From Ophioderma brevispina (lineage: Eukaryota > Echinodermata > Ophiuroidea > Amphilepidida > Ophiodermatidae): a stretch of DNA of 64,000 nucleotides. The position numbers were made by a program, and so were the translations under genes. The notes below the pieces were generated by a model. It saw nothing but the letters and a program-made list of their open reading frames with translations, had not been told where the DNA came from and made no database searches. Below, in pieces: positions 1 through 11,249 of this stretch (position 1 is the stretch's first letter; every line of letters begins with the position of its first letter). The stretch covers positions 1 through 64,000 of the forward strand of contig JAMKCH010014125.1 of NCBI GenBank assembly GCA_023653785.1, written 5' to 3'.

Positions 1-780
1 GTTCAATAACATAACACCAAAGTCATTCTTTAGATAGACTAACGTGAAGCTAAGGTACTATTATTTGGTAATTAGACGACCCCTTTTCGGGAACAATTTC
101 ACCGAGCTTCCTTGCAGACACTTGCAAAGGAAAGTATCTGTTCGTGAGAAGAAAATATTGCATTTTTACGGACATTTCTGTCGGTATAGCAAAATAAATT
201 CTTCATATGCCACGTTACCGTTTAAGTTGGATAGTGCCGTGTGGATATATGAACGACTGTCTTGTCATATTTCTAACATAACTCCAATATAATCAGTCAG
301 AAATTAGGCAATTATGGTTTTATTTGGGAGACCTCTCGATCCTAAAAAATCTGTTTTGTTTTTTTTCGTTGTTGTTTTTATATATTTTAAAAAATTAAAT
401 GATCAAATACTTCTTAAATAAAAATATAAATACAATTAAAAAAGGTGAACCCATTACCATTTTACTAGTTTTCTGTATGTATTGAGGTTAAGTGTTTTCT
501 CTGATTTGCCATTGACATGTGGTAGGAACACACTTGTACACTCAAGGTCGTTATAATAAACACACTAAATCTTAAGTGTAAATGTTTAAAAACAAATTAA
601 CCTATATTTTGCAGATTTGGTCAATTTGTTTAAGTTTATCCACAGACTAAGAATGGGAGAAGACCAAAAAGGTTTGCTAATTGCATCACATCGTGCGTAG
701 GACGTTAGTCCTTATTCATAAACTGGTTCTCAACAAAACATGGATTTTGGAATATGGCCGGCCTTTAATACCAATTCATT
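1..780. other. AT-rich stretch without recognised feature
   Basis: I see no coding signature, RNA gene or clear repeat here. A short open frame at 44-292 has no recognisable family similarity and is the size expected by chance in this base composition. Confidence 0.5.
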
Positions 781-789
781 GTTAAACAC

Positions 790-1800
790 CGTAGGCTTGG
801 AGACAGTCAGTTTCTCCTATAAACCCATACCACCAGATTGTGGCCATCTGAAAGCCAACATGGCATGTCTGTAAGCCACATATGCAAATGTGGTATGACA
901 AAGCGAAATATGTAAAATAAAGAAATTCTTTATGATTGCTGACCTCGACATGAAGACAGTTTCCTATAGTAAAATTTATCACCGAATGAATTAAAATTAC
1001 AGTAAAATAACCAATTAATTTAACACGTATGGATTGGAGGACAGTTTCCCCTTAAACCCATACCACAGAGTGGCCATCGTAAAGCCAACATGCAAGTCTG
1101 TAAAATCAACATATGCCAAAATTTGTATGTCAAGCCACATATGTAATTCTAAATTCTTTTATGAATGCATTGACATTGAAGCAGTTTCCTCTAGTCAAAT
1201 TTCTCACAAAAGAATAGAATTACGGTAAAGCCAAAATATGGCCATTATATAAATCATCAGAGGAACCATTGCAGCAAAGATAGCTGAAATTAACTTTATT
1301 TGGATAATACTAATCATTTAGCCAGGCTTACTCGCATCAGTCTAGGGATCATTTGAAATTATTGGATTAAAATTGTGTTCAAACTCAGTTTGAAGGGCGG
1401 CTCCTAAAGCAATACCTCAAGAACTGCCTAGAACAATTGTTTGAGATAGATAACTGTTGACCTGAAGTCAGATTACTCTACGGCTCGCTCACATCCAATA
1501 TCTGAAAGAGATACAATTCCATATAACCCTTTAATTTAAAGCAATAGGCTGAATTGAGTGCAAGAAAAATCTGAAGTCAAGACCTCTATGATTGCCGAAA
1601 TAAATTACATGGAAAAATACCTTAAAAAATTGGTTATTTGACACATTGATAAAATGATATAATAAATACATAGAGATAACTGCAAAGCCTGAAGTCAGCT
1701 ACTCTGGCTCGCTTACTTCAGTAATCTGTAAAATAAAATTGCCATATAAGAATGAGCCAAAAATAAATTTAAAAAATGCAAAATAAATGCAATGAGCCAC
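790..1800 (+). repeat. Diverged tandem duplications, period about 230-250 bp
   Basis: The block 790-1,028 recurs at 1,031-1,250: both carry a cagttt core, 'aaacccataccac', 'tggccatc', 'aaagccaacatg', 'ccacatatg', 'attctttatga' and 'cagtttcct' in the same order. A second pair starts near 1,446 and 1,675, sharing 'gataactg', 'cctgaagtcag' and 'ggctcgct'. The copies differ by many substitutions and indels. No protein is apparent. Confidence 0.7.
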
Positions 1801-3240
1801 CTTTTTGGCCATTGAAAATGAACAAAATAAAAAACTGGTGCGATCCTACCATCCATAACGAAAACAAAGGGGAGAGGAGGGTGGGAAAACAATTTTTTGT
1901 CACAAACCGAAACCATGTCCTACTCCTACCATATCTTATGGCTATGTGATGAATGGATGGCAATCAAGGCCAAGCCCGGGGGAATATCCTGATGCCATTG
2001 TCAACGGAGCAGCAGCCAACGGGGTATGAATGGACGATGACCGAGCTTTATGCAAAGTAGCAAAACAATGATAATGACCAATGGGCCACAAAGCCATGCT
2101 TTGCGTTGGACAAACCCGTTTCCTCTCCGATAAATCTTCAGAAACCGTGATTGTGATTTTATGATGGCTTCCTATAAATATCTTTATTCGGTGTCCTTCG
2201 ATAATCATTATTAATTATTTTGTGTTATTATCTTTGATACTTTTGTATTAGCAGTTTTTACAGCTAGTAGTAAATTATATTTACAGATGCAGATTCAGAT
2301 GATTTTGAGAAGAGACATAGATGTAGGCCTATTCCAGAGAAAGGCCCACATCATAAGATCAGCTTTCTCGAATCGAAAATTAGTAACATTGTATGCCAAC
2401 TTGCTTCCACAATACTTAATTACACCCTAACGCATTCCTAACACATGCAAGATTTCTTATCATTTTTTGATCAAATGTCTTTAAAAATTCCAAATGTGAA
2501 AACAAACGATGCGAGAAAATCCGTTTTTCCCCTAACAAAAAGCATTACTTTGTAAGTTTGATGTGATATATTTAATAATTCAATATATAAATACTCAATA
2601 AATTCACAAAAGAGTAAATCCGAACATAAACAAAATTAAACAGTAGTGTGCCAATTTGGCAGTTTCTGATATACTCTGGAATTTTCTTGACGAGGATGTA
2701 TTCTCATTTTAAGCATTTTCTCTGAAGTCAAATCGACTCTATGTGGCATAACAGACTGTTCATCGTGAGTATGGCCACTATCCTATATATTAATATGCCT
2801 AAAACAAATAGATTTTAAATTAATGATTATTTATGAATGGTTGTTTATTATTATTATATTAACATTATTATTATTATTATAATTAGCCTGTGTACAGGTA
2901 GGGAATTGGCTATTGTTATGCATTAATTAAGAGTTTTTTCCCTCAATTCCAATTTGACCCGGTACACTGAAATTTCACCCTTTATTGATTTTTGCTGTTT
3001 TTTTTAGATTAATAACTCTGAAACCTTAGGCCTGTAGTACAAACTATACCTTTTTTCTGATCCTATGGTAGGGGACACATAATTTTCAACATGATTGGGT
3101 CAATTTAAATGTTTGACCCCCTGTACAAACTTGTTTTGGCCCTCTCTCCTTAAGGCAGCATTTGCGGCACTTAGAATCACGTTTCAGTGGTTTCCTTTCA
3201 TGCTTTCAACATTTTAAAAATCACTCAAACCATTTGTAAC
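1801..3240. other. Non-coding stretch with AT-rich runs
   Basis: The segment contains a short TTA/ATT-rich low-complexity run near 2,845-2,882 and a dispersed repeat fragment at about 3,040-3,140, listed separately. The minus-strand open frame 1,942-2,208 has no recognisable family and is not supported as a gene. Confidence 0.45.
3040..3140 (-). repeat. Dispersed repeat, copy A
   Basis: The reverse complement of this stretch aligns by eye with 18,006-18,110. Shared landmarks are 'gtacaggggg', 'caaa..tttaaa', 'ccta/ccata..aggat', and 'aggtatagttt', in the same order. The two copies lie in opposite orientation 15 kb apart, as expected for an interspersed repeat. Ends and class are not determined. 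Confidence 0.55.
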
Positions 3241-3257
3241 TTGAAATGTCGCTAGCT

Positions 3258-3455
3258 CCAGTATAATGTAGTAGTAGAATGTAGTAGTAGTATGTAGAGT
3301 AGTAGGTAGTAGTAGAGTAGTAGTATATGTATTAGTAGTATGTAGTAATAGTTATGTAGTTTATGTAGTAGTAAATGTAGTATGTAGTAGTAATGTAGAA
3401 GTAGTAATGTATGACGTATATGATTATATAGTAGTAGTAGTATGAGTAAAGCTAT
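3258..3455 (+). repeat. GTA-rich imperfect microsatellite
   Basis: About 200 bases are dominated by gtagta, atgtagtag and tatgtagta units. The leucine/tyrosine-rich minus-strand frame across it (3,252-3,491) is a product of the repeat, not a gene. Confidence 0.85.
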
Positions 3456-3919
3456 GTGTGGGTTAGGGGTAAATGTCGCCTTCTTATGCACTAATTAATA
3501 CGTTATGGGGAAATTTTCTCCACTTAAGTTATCCCTTTGCGCTTTATTCCGTCAATGATATGAAATTAAGTTATGCAAATTAAAAATAATCCACTAGACT
3601 AATAAGGATAGAATTTAATTCCATTATTCAATTATAGCCTAATGAAAAATTCAAATTTCCCCCTAAGTTCCATTCTAAAGGTAATATTAGTATTACTATA
3701 TTATTATAATAGTTCCAAATAATTTTACCTTTTGACTTTGGATATAGCTTGACCCCCATATTAAAATGCACAGTTGAGGTTCCAGAGGTCATGCAGGGTA
3801 ATTTGACTTATTGCAACAAATAATCTCATATTCATAATTTGTCATCTACAACCCATATACTGTGAACACAATGATTACTGAGCAAGGGTACCCTCCGACA
3901 TGTAAAATGTCATCTAGGG

Positions 3920-4102
3920 CAGTGGCGGATTTAAGGAAGGCCCTGTAAGCAGCTTAAGGTGGGCCCCCCTTTAGGCGCAGAATAATGCACAATATCGCAC
4001 TTTTAAGTGCGACTAAGATGTGTCTGAGGGGGGCCCTGAGAGCATAATTTAGAGGGGGCCTGTCAGCAGCTGCTGACTACTAGCTCTCTTAAATCCGCAC
4101 TG
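3920..4102. mobile_element. Short non-autonomous DNA transposon (hAT-like MITE)
   Basis: The element starts CAGTGGCGGATTTAA and ends TTAAATCCGCACTG, terminal inverted repeats of about 14 bp with one extra base. It is 183 bp long. The interior has further inverted matches (ggccct...agggcc; agcagct...agcagctgct) and no coding capacity. CAG(T/G)G termini are typical of hAT-derived MITEs, but I could not find an 8 bp target duplication, so the superfamily is tentative. Confidence 0.65.
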
Positions 4103-4640
4103 AAGCAGTGGTAATTTCAGTCACTGTAGGTCTATAAACATGGAGTTTAAAAAATAAAAATTGGAAGGAGTGGATCCGAGCTTTGGACTCCTTCACACTA
4201 TAGGTCAAAGGGGATCTTGGGTATTTGGGTTAGCGGGACATAATTACGCCACTACTAGCCAATCAGAGTGCTTTGCTCATTTATGATCAACCAGTGCTTG
4301 GAGAATTTCGCGTTCTTTCAGTTGTTCGTGGGATTCTCTATTCAGCTAACTGTGAAAACATCCCCTGAAAAATGAAATCATGCAGATTCTCCGCCACTGA
4401 AGTATGTTTTTTTATTTACAACCTTTTAGGCGTCACCAAGTGTAGTTGAAAATTAAGTCAACAATTACATAGGGGGAGATTTTTCATGGAAAGAAATAGA
4501 GAATACAAAAAACCTATCAATGTATGCTTAGTGTAATCATTCATATGTTTGTACTGGTTATTATCTTAGGGCTACAAATCCTAATCCATGTTGAGTGTTT
4601 ATCAAGGGTATGTTCATTTCTCAATAGAATTCTTTAACAT
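4103..4640. other. Unassigned stretch
   Basis: No gene or clear repeat is seen. A further CAGTG-like end ('gccactga' near 4,390) may belong to another short element, but I cannot find its partner. Confidence 0.35.
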
Positions 4641-4654
4641 TCTTCTGACTTGGA

Positions 4655-5420
4655 CACAAATTCCTAAGGAACCGAGGGTACCTAGACATGTACAATAATT
4701 CCCTAAAGCACTGTATCCTCCACGTCTGGCTTGGACTTATGTCCTAATGGATCGCTATTCCACCTTGGACTTCGACACTACTTTTCTTATGAATTGTAGT
4801 CCACGAGACATGGAACGCTAATCCCTAAGGAAATATAGTCCATCTGACCGAGGGCATAATTCCTAAGTGAGAGTTCGCCACCATACAAACCGCACAATAA
4901 TCCCCAAGGACTTAATAGTCCACGTCGGAATCAGACACCGATCCCCAAGGAGCTGCAGTCCACTTTAGCAGGGCATTAATTCCTAATAAAGGACTAATAG
5001 TCTGTCCTACCTTCAGACAATGGACAATAAATTCGCTAAGGTCTATATTCCCAGGTTCGGAATTGACCCTAATCCTAAAAGCGCGAATAGTCCACCACGA
5101 CCGCCTGAACAGTAGCATTAAAATTCCCAGAAACTAGAAGTTGCCTACCTTAGGACCTTTGAACCATAATTCCTAAGGTCTATAGTCCATTTCGGAATTG
5201 GACCCTAAAATCCCTAAGGAGCGATAATCCACCCCTGACAGGTCTTTAATCCCTAGAGACTAATAGCCCTCTTTCGGAAGGACACCTAATTCCTAAGGAC
5301 TTGTAGTCCATGCTGACTTGCATATTTATTCATAAGCCTGGAGATAGTCCTCTTCGACTTTCTTCCCACTTGTATGACTCACATTCCTATAACTCATAGT
5401 CCGGGGGACATAGTTCCTAA
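4655..5420 (+). repeat. Degenerate minisatellite with palindromic GGACT/AGTCC core
   Basis: A unit of the form taattcctaaGGACTnatAGTCCa recurs at irregular spacing of roughly 50-60 bases. Clear copies lie near 4,660, 4,830, 4,905, 4,980, 5,170, 5,215 and 5,285. In the better copies GGACT and AGTCC can pair as a short stem around a 2-4 base loop. Spacers carry a weaker cggaattggaccc motif. Copies are heavily diverged. The array ends a few tens of bases before the Tc1-like transposase remnant, so it may be internal to that element. Confidence 0.75.
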
Positions 5421-5473
5421 CTTTGCCTCCCCCCGGACTCTTAAAAAAAACCAGAACTTAGTTTCTCCGGACT

Positions 5474-5945
5474 ATGGCTACAGTGGACAATATCTCCTGC
5501 CACAACGGTATTCATTATCGAGGAAAAACGTCACTGGGTGGTGCCAGATGTAAACATGAACGCAGTCGTGTACCTGGACATTCTGGTAAAACTCTGCCAC
5601 ATGCACGACGGGTTTATGCAAACATTTTCGGCTGCAAGAAGACAACGTCCACGCCGCACACGGCCGCTTTAGTGAGACAATTTCTTGAGGCAGAGAGGTG
5701 GAGCAGATACCATGGCCTGCTTGCTTCTTGATTGACCCTATCAGAGCATGCTGGGTGCCTTAGGCCGACCATCAGTGACAGGGACACTCTTTCCTCAAGA
5801 TCTAGCTACGGCATTTAGCTCAATGGCTCTGAACCATGGTGGGACGCCTGTCCTTGACACCTAAACAACCTTGTGGGAAGTATGCCGCGACGTCTTGGAC
5901 GCACTGATTCATACCAGGGTTAGCCATACTCGCATTAGTGACTGA
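5474..5945 (+). pseudogene. Tc1/mariner-type transposase C-terminal half, frameshifted
   Basis: The coding similarity is spread over all three plus frames. Seen in order are a stretch ending YRGKTSL followed in another frame by NMNAVVYLDIL, then PHTAALVRQFLEAE, then RRISDRDTL in a third frame, and a C-terminal RRLGR/ALIHTR-type ending with SHTRISD and a stop at 5,943-5,945. In Tc1-like transposases the second catalytic aspartate precedes an NARPHTA box, and the third catalytic acid lies in SPDLNPIEH. Here the first box is changed to STPHTAA, with the Asp-Asn lost, and the third is broken by a frameshift after LTLSEHA. The N-terminal helix-turn-helix half is absent. The remnant cannot make an active enzyme. 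Family assignment is from motif order and spacing. Confidence 0.8.
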
Positions 5946-6835
5946 TTGACTTTTCATTTCGAGAATTAAATCACCTAAAATGTGTATCTGTAAAACTGAC
6001 TGAATGTTGAAGATATTGTAATAAATCCTTAAATCTGTATCAACTACCCCCTTTTCTTTCAGCAAGACAACAATTTTTGTAAAGGGTTATTGTGGACTAA
6101 GTTCATGGTGTTCTGTTTCGGAAAATACTGATCAATCAAATATTTTATTCAAACTTTACAAGCACAGTGTAGAAAAAAAACTCATAATTCAATCTGATAC
6201 CCTTTCTTTTGTAAGGCATGTCGAGAAGCAGGTTTACCGATTTGGGGAAAGTGAGTCATCGTATTATCGATGATGCTCACGCAGGATAATTAGTAACTTC
6301 TGAATTGAACAGCGTAAATATTGGAGATCGAGGATCCATCTATCGATTTAGTTATTGATACATTAAAATAGATTTTAGATTGACCAATATCCACACCGGT
6401 CAGTTTTTCCTTTAATAATTGAGTACCTTGAGTATACAAATACTACACCCCGAACCCTAAGGTGCGGGGGTTATGCCCGTAGCCAGTACCAGTACCAATA
6501 GTGTGCCCTATTTCCCGATATAATCATGTAGTATTTTTTTATTACACCTCACTGTGACTCTGGGACGAGGTTGTAGGACCGTTCAATCTATTTCCCTAGG
6601 GAAATTAGCTCGCGTAAATAGGAATCAAGCCAATGAAATAGCATGATTATGGGTATGAATATTTCATGAGGTGTAATAATATCCTATCACCTATCGTCAA
6701 AGGACTACATCTACATCAAGGACTCATCAGAAGCACTTACTAGAATCTTCAAAAGTCCGATTCTCTAAATGACCGCCCACACTTGACCCATGTATGTCAA
6801 GTCTTTCTACATATCTATAACGGTATGATCAATAC
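5946..6835. other. Unassigned stretch with a short inverted-repeat pair
   Basis: Arms ATTACACCTCA at 6,541-6,551 and TGAGGTGTAAT at 6,667-6,677 enclose about 115 bases that include the perfect palindrome TTTCCCTAGGGAAA. This could be a MITE, but ends are not certain. The minus-strand frame 5,820-6,065 partly opposes the transposase remnant and is not a gene. Confidence 0.4.
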
Positions 6836-6837
6836 GG

Positions 6838-6997
6838 TATGATCGCCCTTCAGCACTTCTTGAAACGAACCACACAACCACATCAAAAGCTCCACCACCC
6901 TCCTCTGCGCCTGCGCCGATTGGTTCTTACCACAAGCGTGTTTCGAATTCATTGGCGGATGTTACCGTCAAATCAGCGGCGTTGCCATGGGAACAGT
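6838..6997 (+). pseudogene. Penelope-like element reverse transcriptase fragment
   Basis: The frame reads ALQHFLKRTT..., then LVLTTSVFEF, then CYRQISGVAMGT after a frameshift. In Penelope-like (PLE) RTs a conserved stretch runs F-x-F-x-G-x-x-Y-x-Q-x-x-G-x-A-M-G, which this matches. Only this short piece of the RT survives; the YADD box and the GIY-YIG endonuclease are not present. Similarity stops abruptly after the MGT near 6,995 and LINE-like coding starts within about 30-60 bases, so one element may have been inserted into or truncated against the other. Confidence 0.7.
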
Positions 6998-7019
6998 AAG
7001 CTGTCGCCGGGAGGCACGA

Positions 7020-7680
7020 GGGAGCTGAATGTCAAGAAAGTTACTCCACATATACAAAGGTGAAACACTGAAGCGCCTTGACACATGGTTCCAGCACTTC
7101 AGTCCTCTACTTGGTAAGCCAGGTCAGAATATCACCAACCTTGATGAATCTTTCTACAGTCACAAGATGGCAGACATCCTTCTCGTCCCGACTTCCTGAC
7201 AACATCCCCGCAGTAATCTGGAAGAATCCACTATTCCATAATCAACCTTTAGAATTTTGTAAGAACAACTACATCGTTCATCATTCAGCATCCGTTCGTT
7301 CACCACTCCTCTACCCAAGAAAGCAACCTTTAACTTCCCAACACTACAAAAGAATCACACTATCACCACTGGCCCCTAAGAACTACAACTCAATCCTGCT
7401 CACATGGATCCCATTCTCAGACGGATCCAGAACTGTTTTTGCGCAAAGGCAGATCGACACTACCCCAGACACGTGCCCTCGGAAGAATCATAGAAGGGTT
7501 GAGACAAAGCTTCAATTGTGTTTGTAGACTTCGCCAAGGCTTTTGACTGTGTCAACAAGGATGTTACGCTGCATATTCTAACCACGGTTACACCAGATGA
7601 GACTGTCAAAGTAATCATGTATCACAACCTATCTAGCTTTGTGCATACCGTGGATGGGCCCACAACTTTGGGTGAAAAAA
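7020..7680 (+). pseudogene. LINE (endonuclease-RT type) reverse transcriptase fragment
   Basis: Successive pieces match the linker and fingers/palm of a non-LTR retrotransposon RT. Visible in order are RLDTWFQHFSPLLGKPGQ (7,073-7,126), DNIPAVIWKNPLFHN, KRITLSPLAPKNYNSIL and then FVDFAKAFDCVNKDV at about 7,528-7,572. The last is RT motif A with its catalytic Asp (VDFAKAFD). Similarity fades near VHTVDGP (about 7,640), before the motif B and YADD region. Frames shift at least three times; the plus frame 7,078-7,527 is an open part of this patchwork, not a separate gene. The clade is not determined; RTE-like or a relative is plausible. Confidence 0.8.
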
Positions 7681-7833
7681 AGTAGCTTTCTTCCGACACC
7701 AACATTTTGGCCACTTCCGGTAAAATCTAGGAGACGAGGCTATTGGCGATCGGTCCTTGGACCTTCAAGCACACAAATTATCTGAATATGTGTCATATCT
7801 AGGTCCGAATATTAAACAATTTTGAAAGATTTT

Positions 7834-7940
7834 TTTACATTGTACAGTGATTAATTATGTCCGATATCACAACAATAATACAAATGCAGCTGCATATGAG
7901 ATAATCTCTTTGATGTAAGAGATAATTTCCTTGATGCAGT
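7834..7940 (+). repeat. Partial extra copy of the repeat at 8,209-8,310
   Basis: This stretch and 8,209-8,310 share a T run, 'acattg.acagtgattaattatg', 'tatcac.gcaataat', 'aatgcagctgcata', and 'gtaagagata' in order. It precedes the large tandem duplication and looks like an older, shorter copy of the left edge. Confidence 0.7.
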
Positions 7941-8290
7941 CTATAGAGCATTTTTTACAGATGCCGAATATTGATCTATCGTATCCCAGAACCTCGCAAA
8001 TGTGTTTTTACGAACAATTAAATTTAATGAAGGAAGGAATGATAGACGTTTTGAAATTGTGAACAGGAAATGCTTTTGTTTCCTTTTAAAAGAAATTTAT
8101 CAATGTAGCGCTAGAGGCTAACAGCACTTATTTAACCGATATTATTTTTTAAATAATAATGCATCTGTATATCGTTCTAACAACACAACTTCTCGTCATT
8201 TTGGAGGATTTTTTTTTTTACATTGCACAGTGATTAATTATGCCCATTATCACCGCAATAATCTGAATGCAGCTGCATAATTGATGTTTG

Positions 8291-9058
8291 TAAGAGATAT
8301 ATTTCTTTGAAAATAGGTGTTGACCTTGAAAATAATAGGATTTTAATATACATATTGATGGCCACATTGATGATACTTTATCGTTGGTAATTTATTATAG
8401 TATTATTTATACCACAATCAAATAAATTGATAATTATCACTTTGTAAAAGCAAAGAGTAAAACGACTCTCTTTTGAAGTGACTACATTGATCACTCCAAT
8501 CTTGGAGTGCTATACATTTATGACGTTGAAATCTTTATAAAAGAAAAATAAAACTATCATATACGCAGGGTTCACCATTTTTGCCACTTGGAAGAAACAG
8601 GTAACTGGTTATTATTTGTCAACGAGGACAGGTAGTTTGTGTTTTGGGTCATGAACAAAAACTCAACCTGAATCGTTTGTTATCTGAACAAACAACAGAC
8701 AAAAAATCGGTCATTTTTAGGTGCTACCAATATTCATTTGTTTTGGTATCTATAGAGCGGCGGGGGGTTGTGAGCTTAAACAACTACATTTTTTCTCAAA
8801 CCATGAAAGGGGAAGGCACTTTGCCTTTTTATTTATTCATTTTTTTCTGTTGGGAAAAGGTTGAATTATGACTATTACGTGAAAATAGTTAATGTTCACG
8901 GGAGGTCAATCACCGTGTTAAGTAAACGCTAACGGTGGTTTAAAGGGATTTTTTTCACGGATTGTTTGTTGACTAGTCTAAAGCGCAGTCTATACTACAA
9001 AATTAGCGCAAACTATTCTGATTTTAATACAGCTAACGCTAGGAACCGATCTTTATCA
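8291..9058 (+). repeat. Tandem duplication, unit 1 (~770 bp)
   Basis: Unit 1 runs from 'gagatatatttctttgaaaa' to 'aacgctaggaaccgatc..tatcagct'. Essentially the whole sequence recurs in unit 2 in the same order. The open frame 8,644-8,871 lies inside it and, together with its counterpart in unit 2, is not kept in frame between copies, which argues against coding. Most differences between units are single-base indels in short homopolymers. Confidence 0.9.
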
Positions 9059-9873
9059 GCTAGAGAGATATTTCTTTGAAAAATAAGGTGTTGAATTGGA
9101 AATAATAGGATTTTAATATACATATTGATGGCCACATTGATGATACTTTATCGTTGGTAATTATTATAGTATTATTTACTACCACAATTCACAATAAATT
9201 GATAATTATCACTTTGTAAAGCAAAGAGTAAAAAACGACTATATTTTGAAGTGACTTACATTGATCACTCCAATCTTGGAGTGCTATAAATTTATGACGT
9301 TGTGATAAGCTTTATAAAAGAAAAAAATAAAACTATCATATACGCAGGGTTCCACCCCCCCATTTTTTTTTTATTTCCACTTGGAAGAAAAAACAGGTAA
9401 CTGGTTATTTATTTGTCACACGAGACAGGTAGTTTGTGTTTTGGGTCATGAACAAAACTCAACATGAATCGGTTGTTTATTGAACAAACAAACAGACAAA
9501 AAATCGGTATTTTTGGTGCTACCAATAATTCATTGTTTTGGTATCTATAGAGCGGCGGGGGGTTGTGAGCTTAAACAACTACATTTTTTCTTCAAACCTG
9601 AAAGGGGAAGGCACTTTGGCCTTTTTATTTATTCCTTTTTCCCCCCTTTCTCGTTGGAAAGGTTGAATTATGACTATACGTGGAAATAGTTAATGTACGG
9701 GAGGTCAATTTCACCCCCCTGCCTTAAGTAAACGCTAAACGGTGTTTAAAGGGATTTTTTGTCACGGATTGTTGTTGACTCGTCTAAAGCGCAGTCATAA
9801 TACAAAATTAGCGCAAACGTTCTGATTGTAATACAGACTAACGCTAGGAAACCGATCTTATCAGCTCATTTAA
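9059..9873 (+). repeat. Tandem duplication, unit 2 (~800 bp)
   Basis: This is the second copy, slightly longer because of extra bases in homopolymer runs (for example C and T runs near 9,352-9,372 and 9,640-9,655). It ends at 'aacgctaggaaaccgatcttatcagct', matching the unit 1 end. No known transposon protein is visible in either unit. Confidence 0.9.
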
Positions 9874-9879
9874 CTGTCA

Positions 9880-10800
9880 TAGTGATCGGTTCTTAGCTCA
9901 CATACTGGTGGGTCAGTGATTTTTTCTTACTTAATGCAGTGGGTACCGAGGCAGTCAATCCAGAGGGAGCCAAATTTCATAGTCGTCCCACCAACGGGGG
10001 AAAAATTCGTAGGCTGTCCCAGTGATTGCGCTCTTTCAGTTTGGACTTGATTGGTGTTGTTTTGTGTGGTTTGTTGTGAAAATGCGCGCGTTGCCCAAAT
10101 TTTAGGCTGACATTGGTTCGATATTTTTCCAAAGAATTCGAAGTGATGAAACTGCATTATCTTTTGATGTTTGGTCCTTATTAGGACTCTTCCCGTATGA
10201 AGCGCGAATACCTTCTTGTAATAAAATAGGTTTTCAAGTACATATTTAATTAAAGTTGCACTATTCCAATTTAAAATTGCAAATGGTAATAACAAAAAAT
10301 TTACGATAACTTGGTAAAGTATATTTGAATGGAGCAAAATATCCCTAAATGGTTTGATCACTATATGAACACACCTTAAGGAAGATGCGGTATTTAATGG
10401 ACACACTGTTGTAAAAACCGTATAGCCATTGCTATTATAGGCCAAATTTGAACTAAATGCTAGGCCAGTGGTCAAATCGATACTGAAAACGAGGCTGGTG
10501 GCTAAATTTGTATCGTTTTAAGCTTGTCTCGATCCTGTTGTGACTCACGAGCAAAAATTCACGATGATTTTGTGGTTATACTGTTGAGCGTGTTTTTATT
10601 GTGAGGGCCAATGGTCAAATTCGACAAGATTGTAGTTGCTTTGTATACAGTTTCAATCAGATCCCCAATGAGTTCTGACACTGCATTGCTACCAATCCTG
10701 CATTTATAATACGATTATTACAAGCCATACGCAAGGTTGACAATCTCACATTTGGACATACAAATATTTTACTTAAAGGCTGGGGGCGAACTCTACGTTC
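9880..10800. other. Unassigned stretch with a long minus-strand open frame
   Basis: The minus-strand frame 9,927-10,475 is open for 182 codons but begins at TTG. It shows no family signature I recognise and has ordinary AT-rich composition. A loosely repeated phrase (ggccagtggtcaaat, ggctggtggctaaat, ggccaatggtcaaat at about 10,461, 10,493 and 10,607) follows it. I treat the frame as probably non-coding. Confidence 0.35.
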
Positions 10801-10825
10801 ATGGAAGACCCACTACTGTCAGAAT

Positions 10826-11060
10826 TCGAAAACCCGGGTTTTTATCGAAAAATCGGATTTTCGCCGGAAAATCCAGGGTTTTTTAATCGGCGAAAAAATA
10901 TGTTTTTCTTTCTCGCCGAAAAATCAGGTTTTCAATGAAACACCAGTTTTTCGATCCGAAAACATCGGGTTTTTCGACAACCCCATTTATTTTCGACGGA
11001 ACCCCTCCCCCGTTTTGTCTTCGGTTTTACCAGTGAACACTTCCGGTTTTAAACCTTGCT
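10826..11060 (+). repeat. GAAAA/TTTTC minisatellite, left part
   Basis: Repeated phrases such as tcgaaaaa, cgccggaaaa, gggttttt and tcgccgaaaaat recur with a spacing of roughly 25-30 bases. Alternating CGAAAA and TTTTCG give every unit dyad symmetry. The same family continues at 11,250-11,545 beyond an intervening MITE. Confidence 0.75.
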
Positions 11061-11073
11061 TTTCGTGGAGACA

Positions 11074-11236
11074 ACCGGTGTGAAAGTAATCATAGTCCGC
11101 CGGGAGGGCACTAGTCGCCCCCTAGACGACAACGAAATTAAGCGTGAAACTAATGGTGCGTGAAGAGTCAACTGATGAATCGTGTGTCTATCCCTTACCG
11201 TTGTAGACGGACAATGAGTCGGTGGCTATAGTCACC
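11074..11236 (+). mobile_element. MITE, family ACCGGTGTGAAAGTAATC (copy 1)
   Basis: The left end ACCGGTGTGAAAGTAATC followed by atagtccgccg is an inverted match to the right end cggtggctatagtcacc. The interior includes 'agacgacaacgaaattaa', 'gtgaaactaa' and 'gcgtgaagagtcaac'. Copies occur at 22,371-22,446 (left end only) and 61,324-61,457 (inverted). It is 163 bp and non-coding, and it splits a minisatellite, suggesting it inserted into that array. The superfamily is not determined. Confidence 0.75.
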
Positions 11237-11249
11237 TTCTGCACTGTGT

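Noticed and set aside
3252..3491. Leucine/tyrosine-rich minus-strand frame as a small membrane protein
   Set aside because: It is produced by the GTA-rich microsatellite.
9927..10475. 182-codon minus-strand frame as a protein-coding gene
   Set aside because: It begins at TTG, has no recognised motif and no supporting context; kept only as a note.
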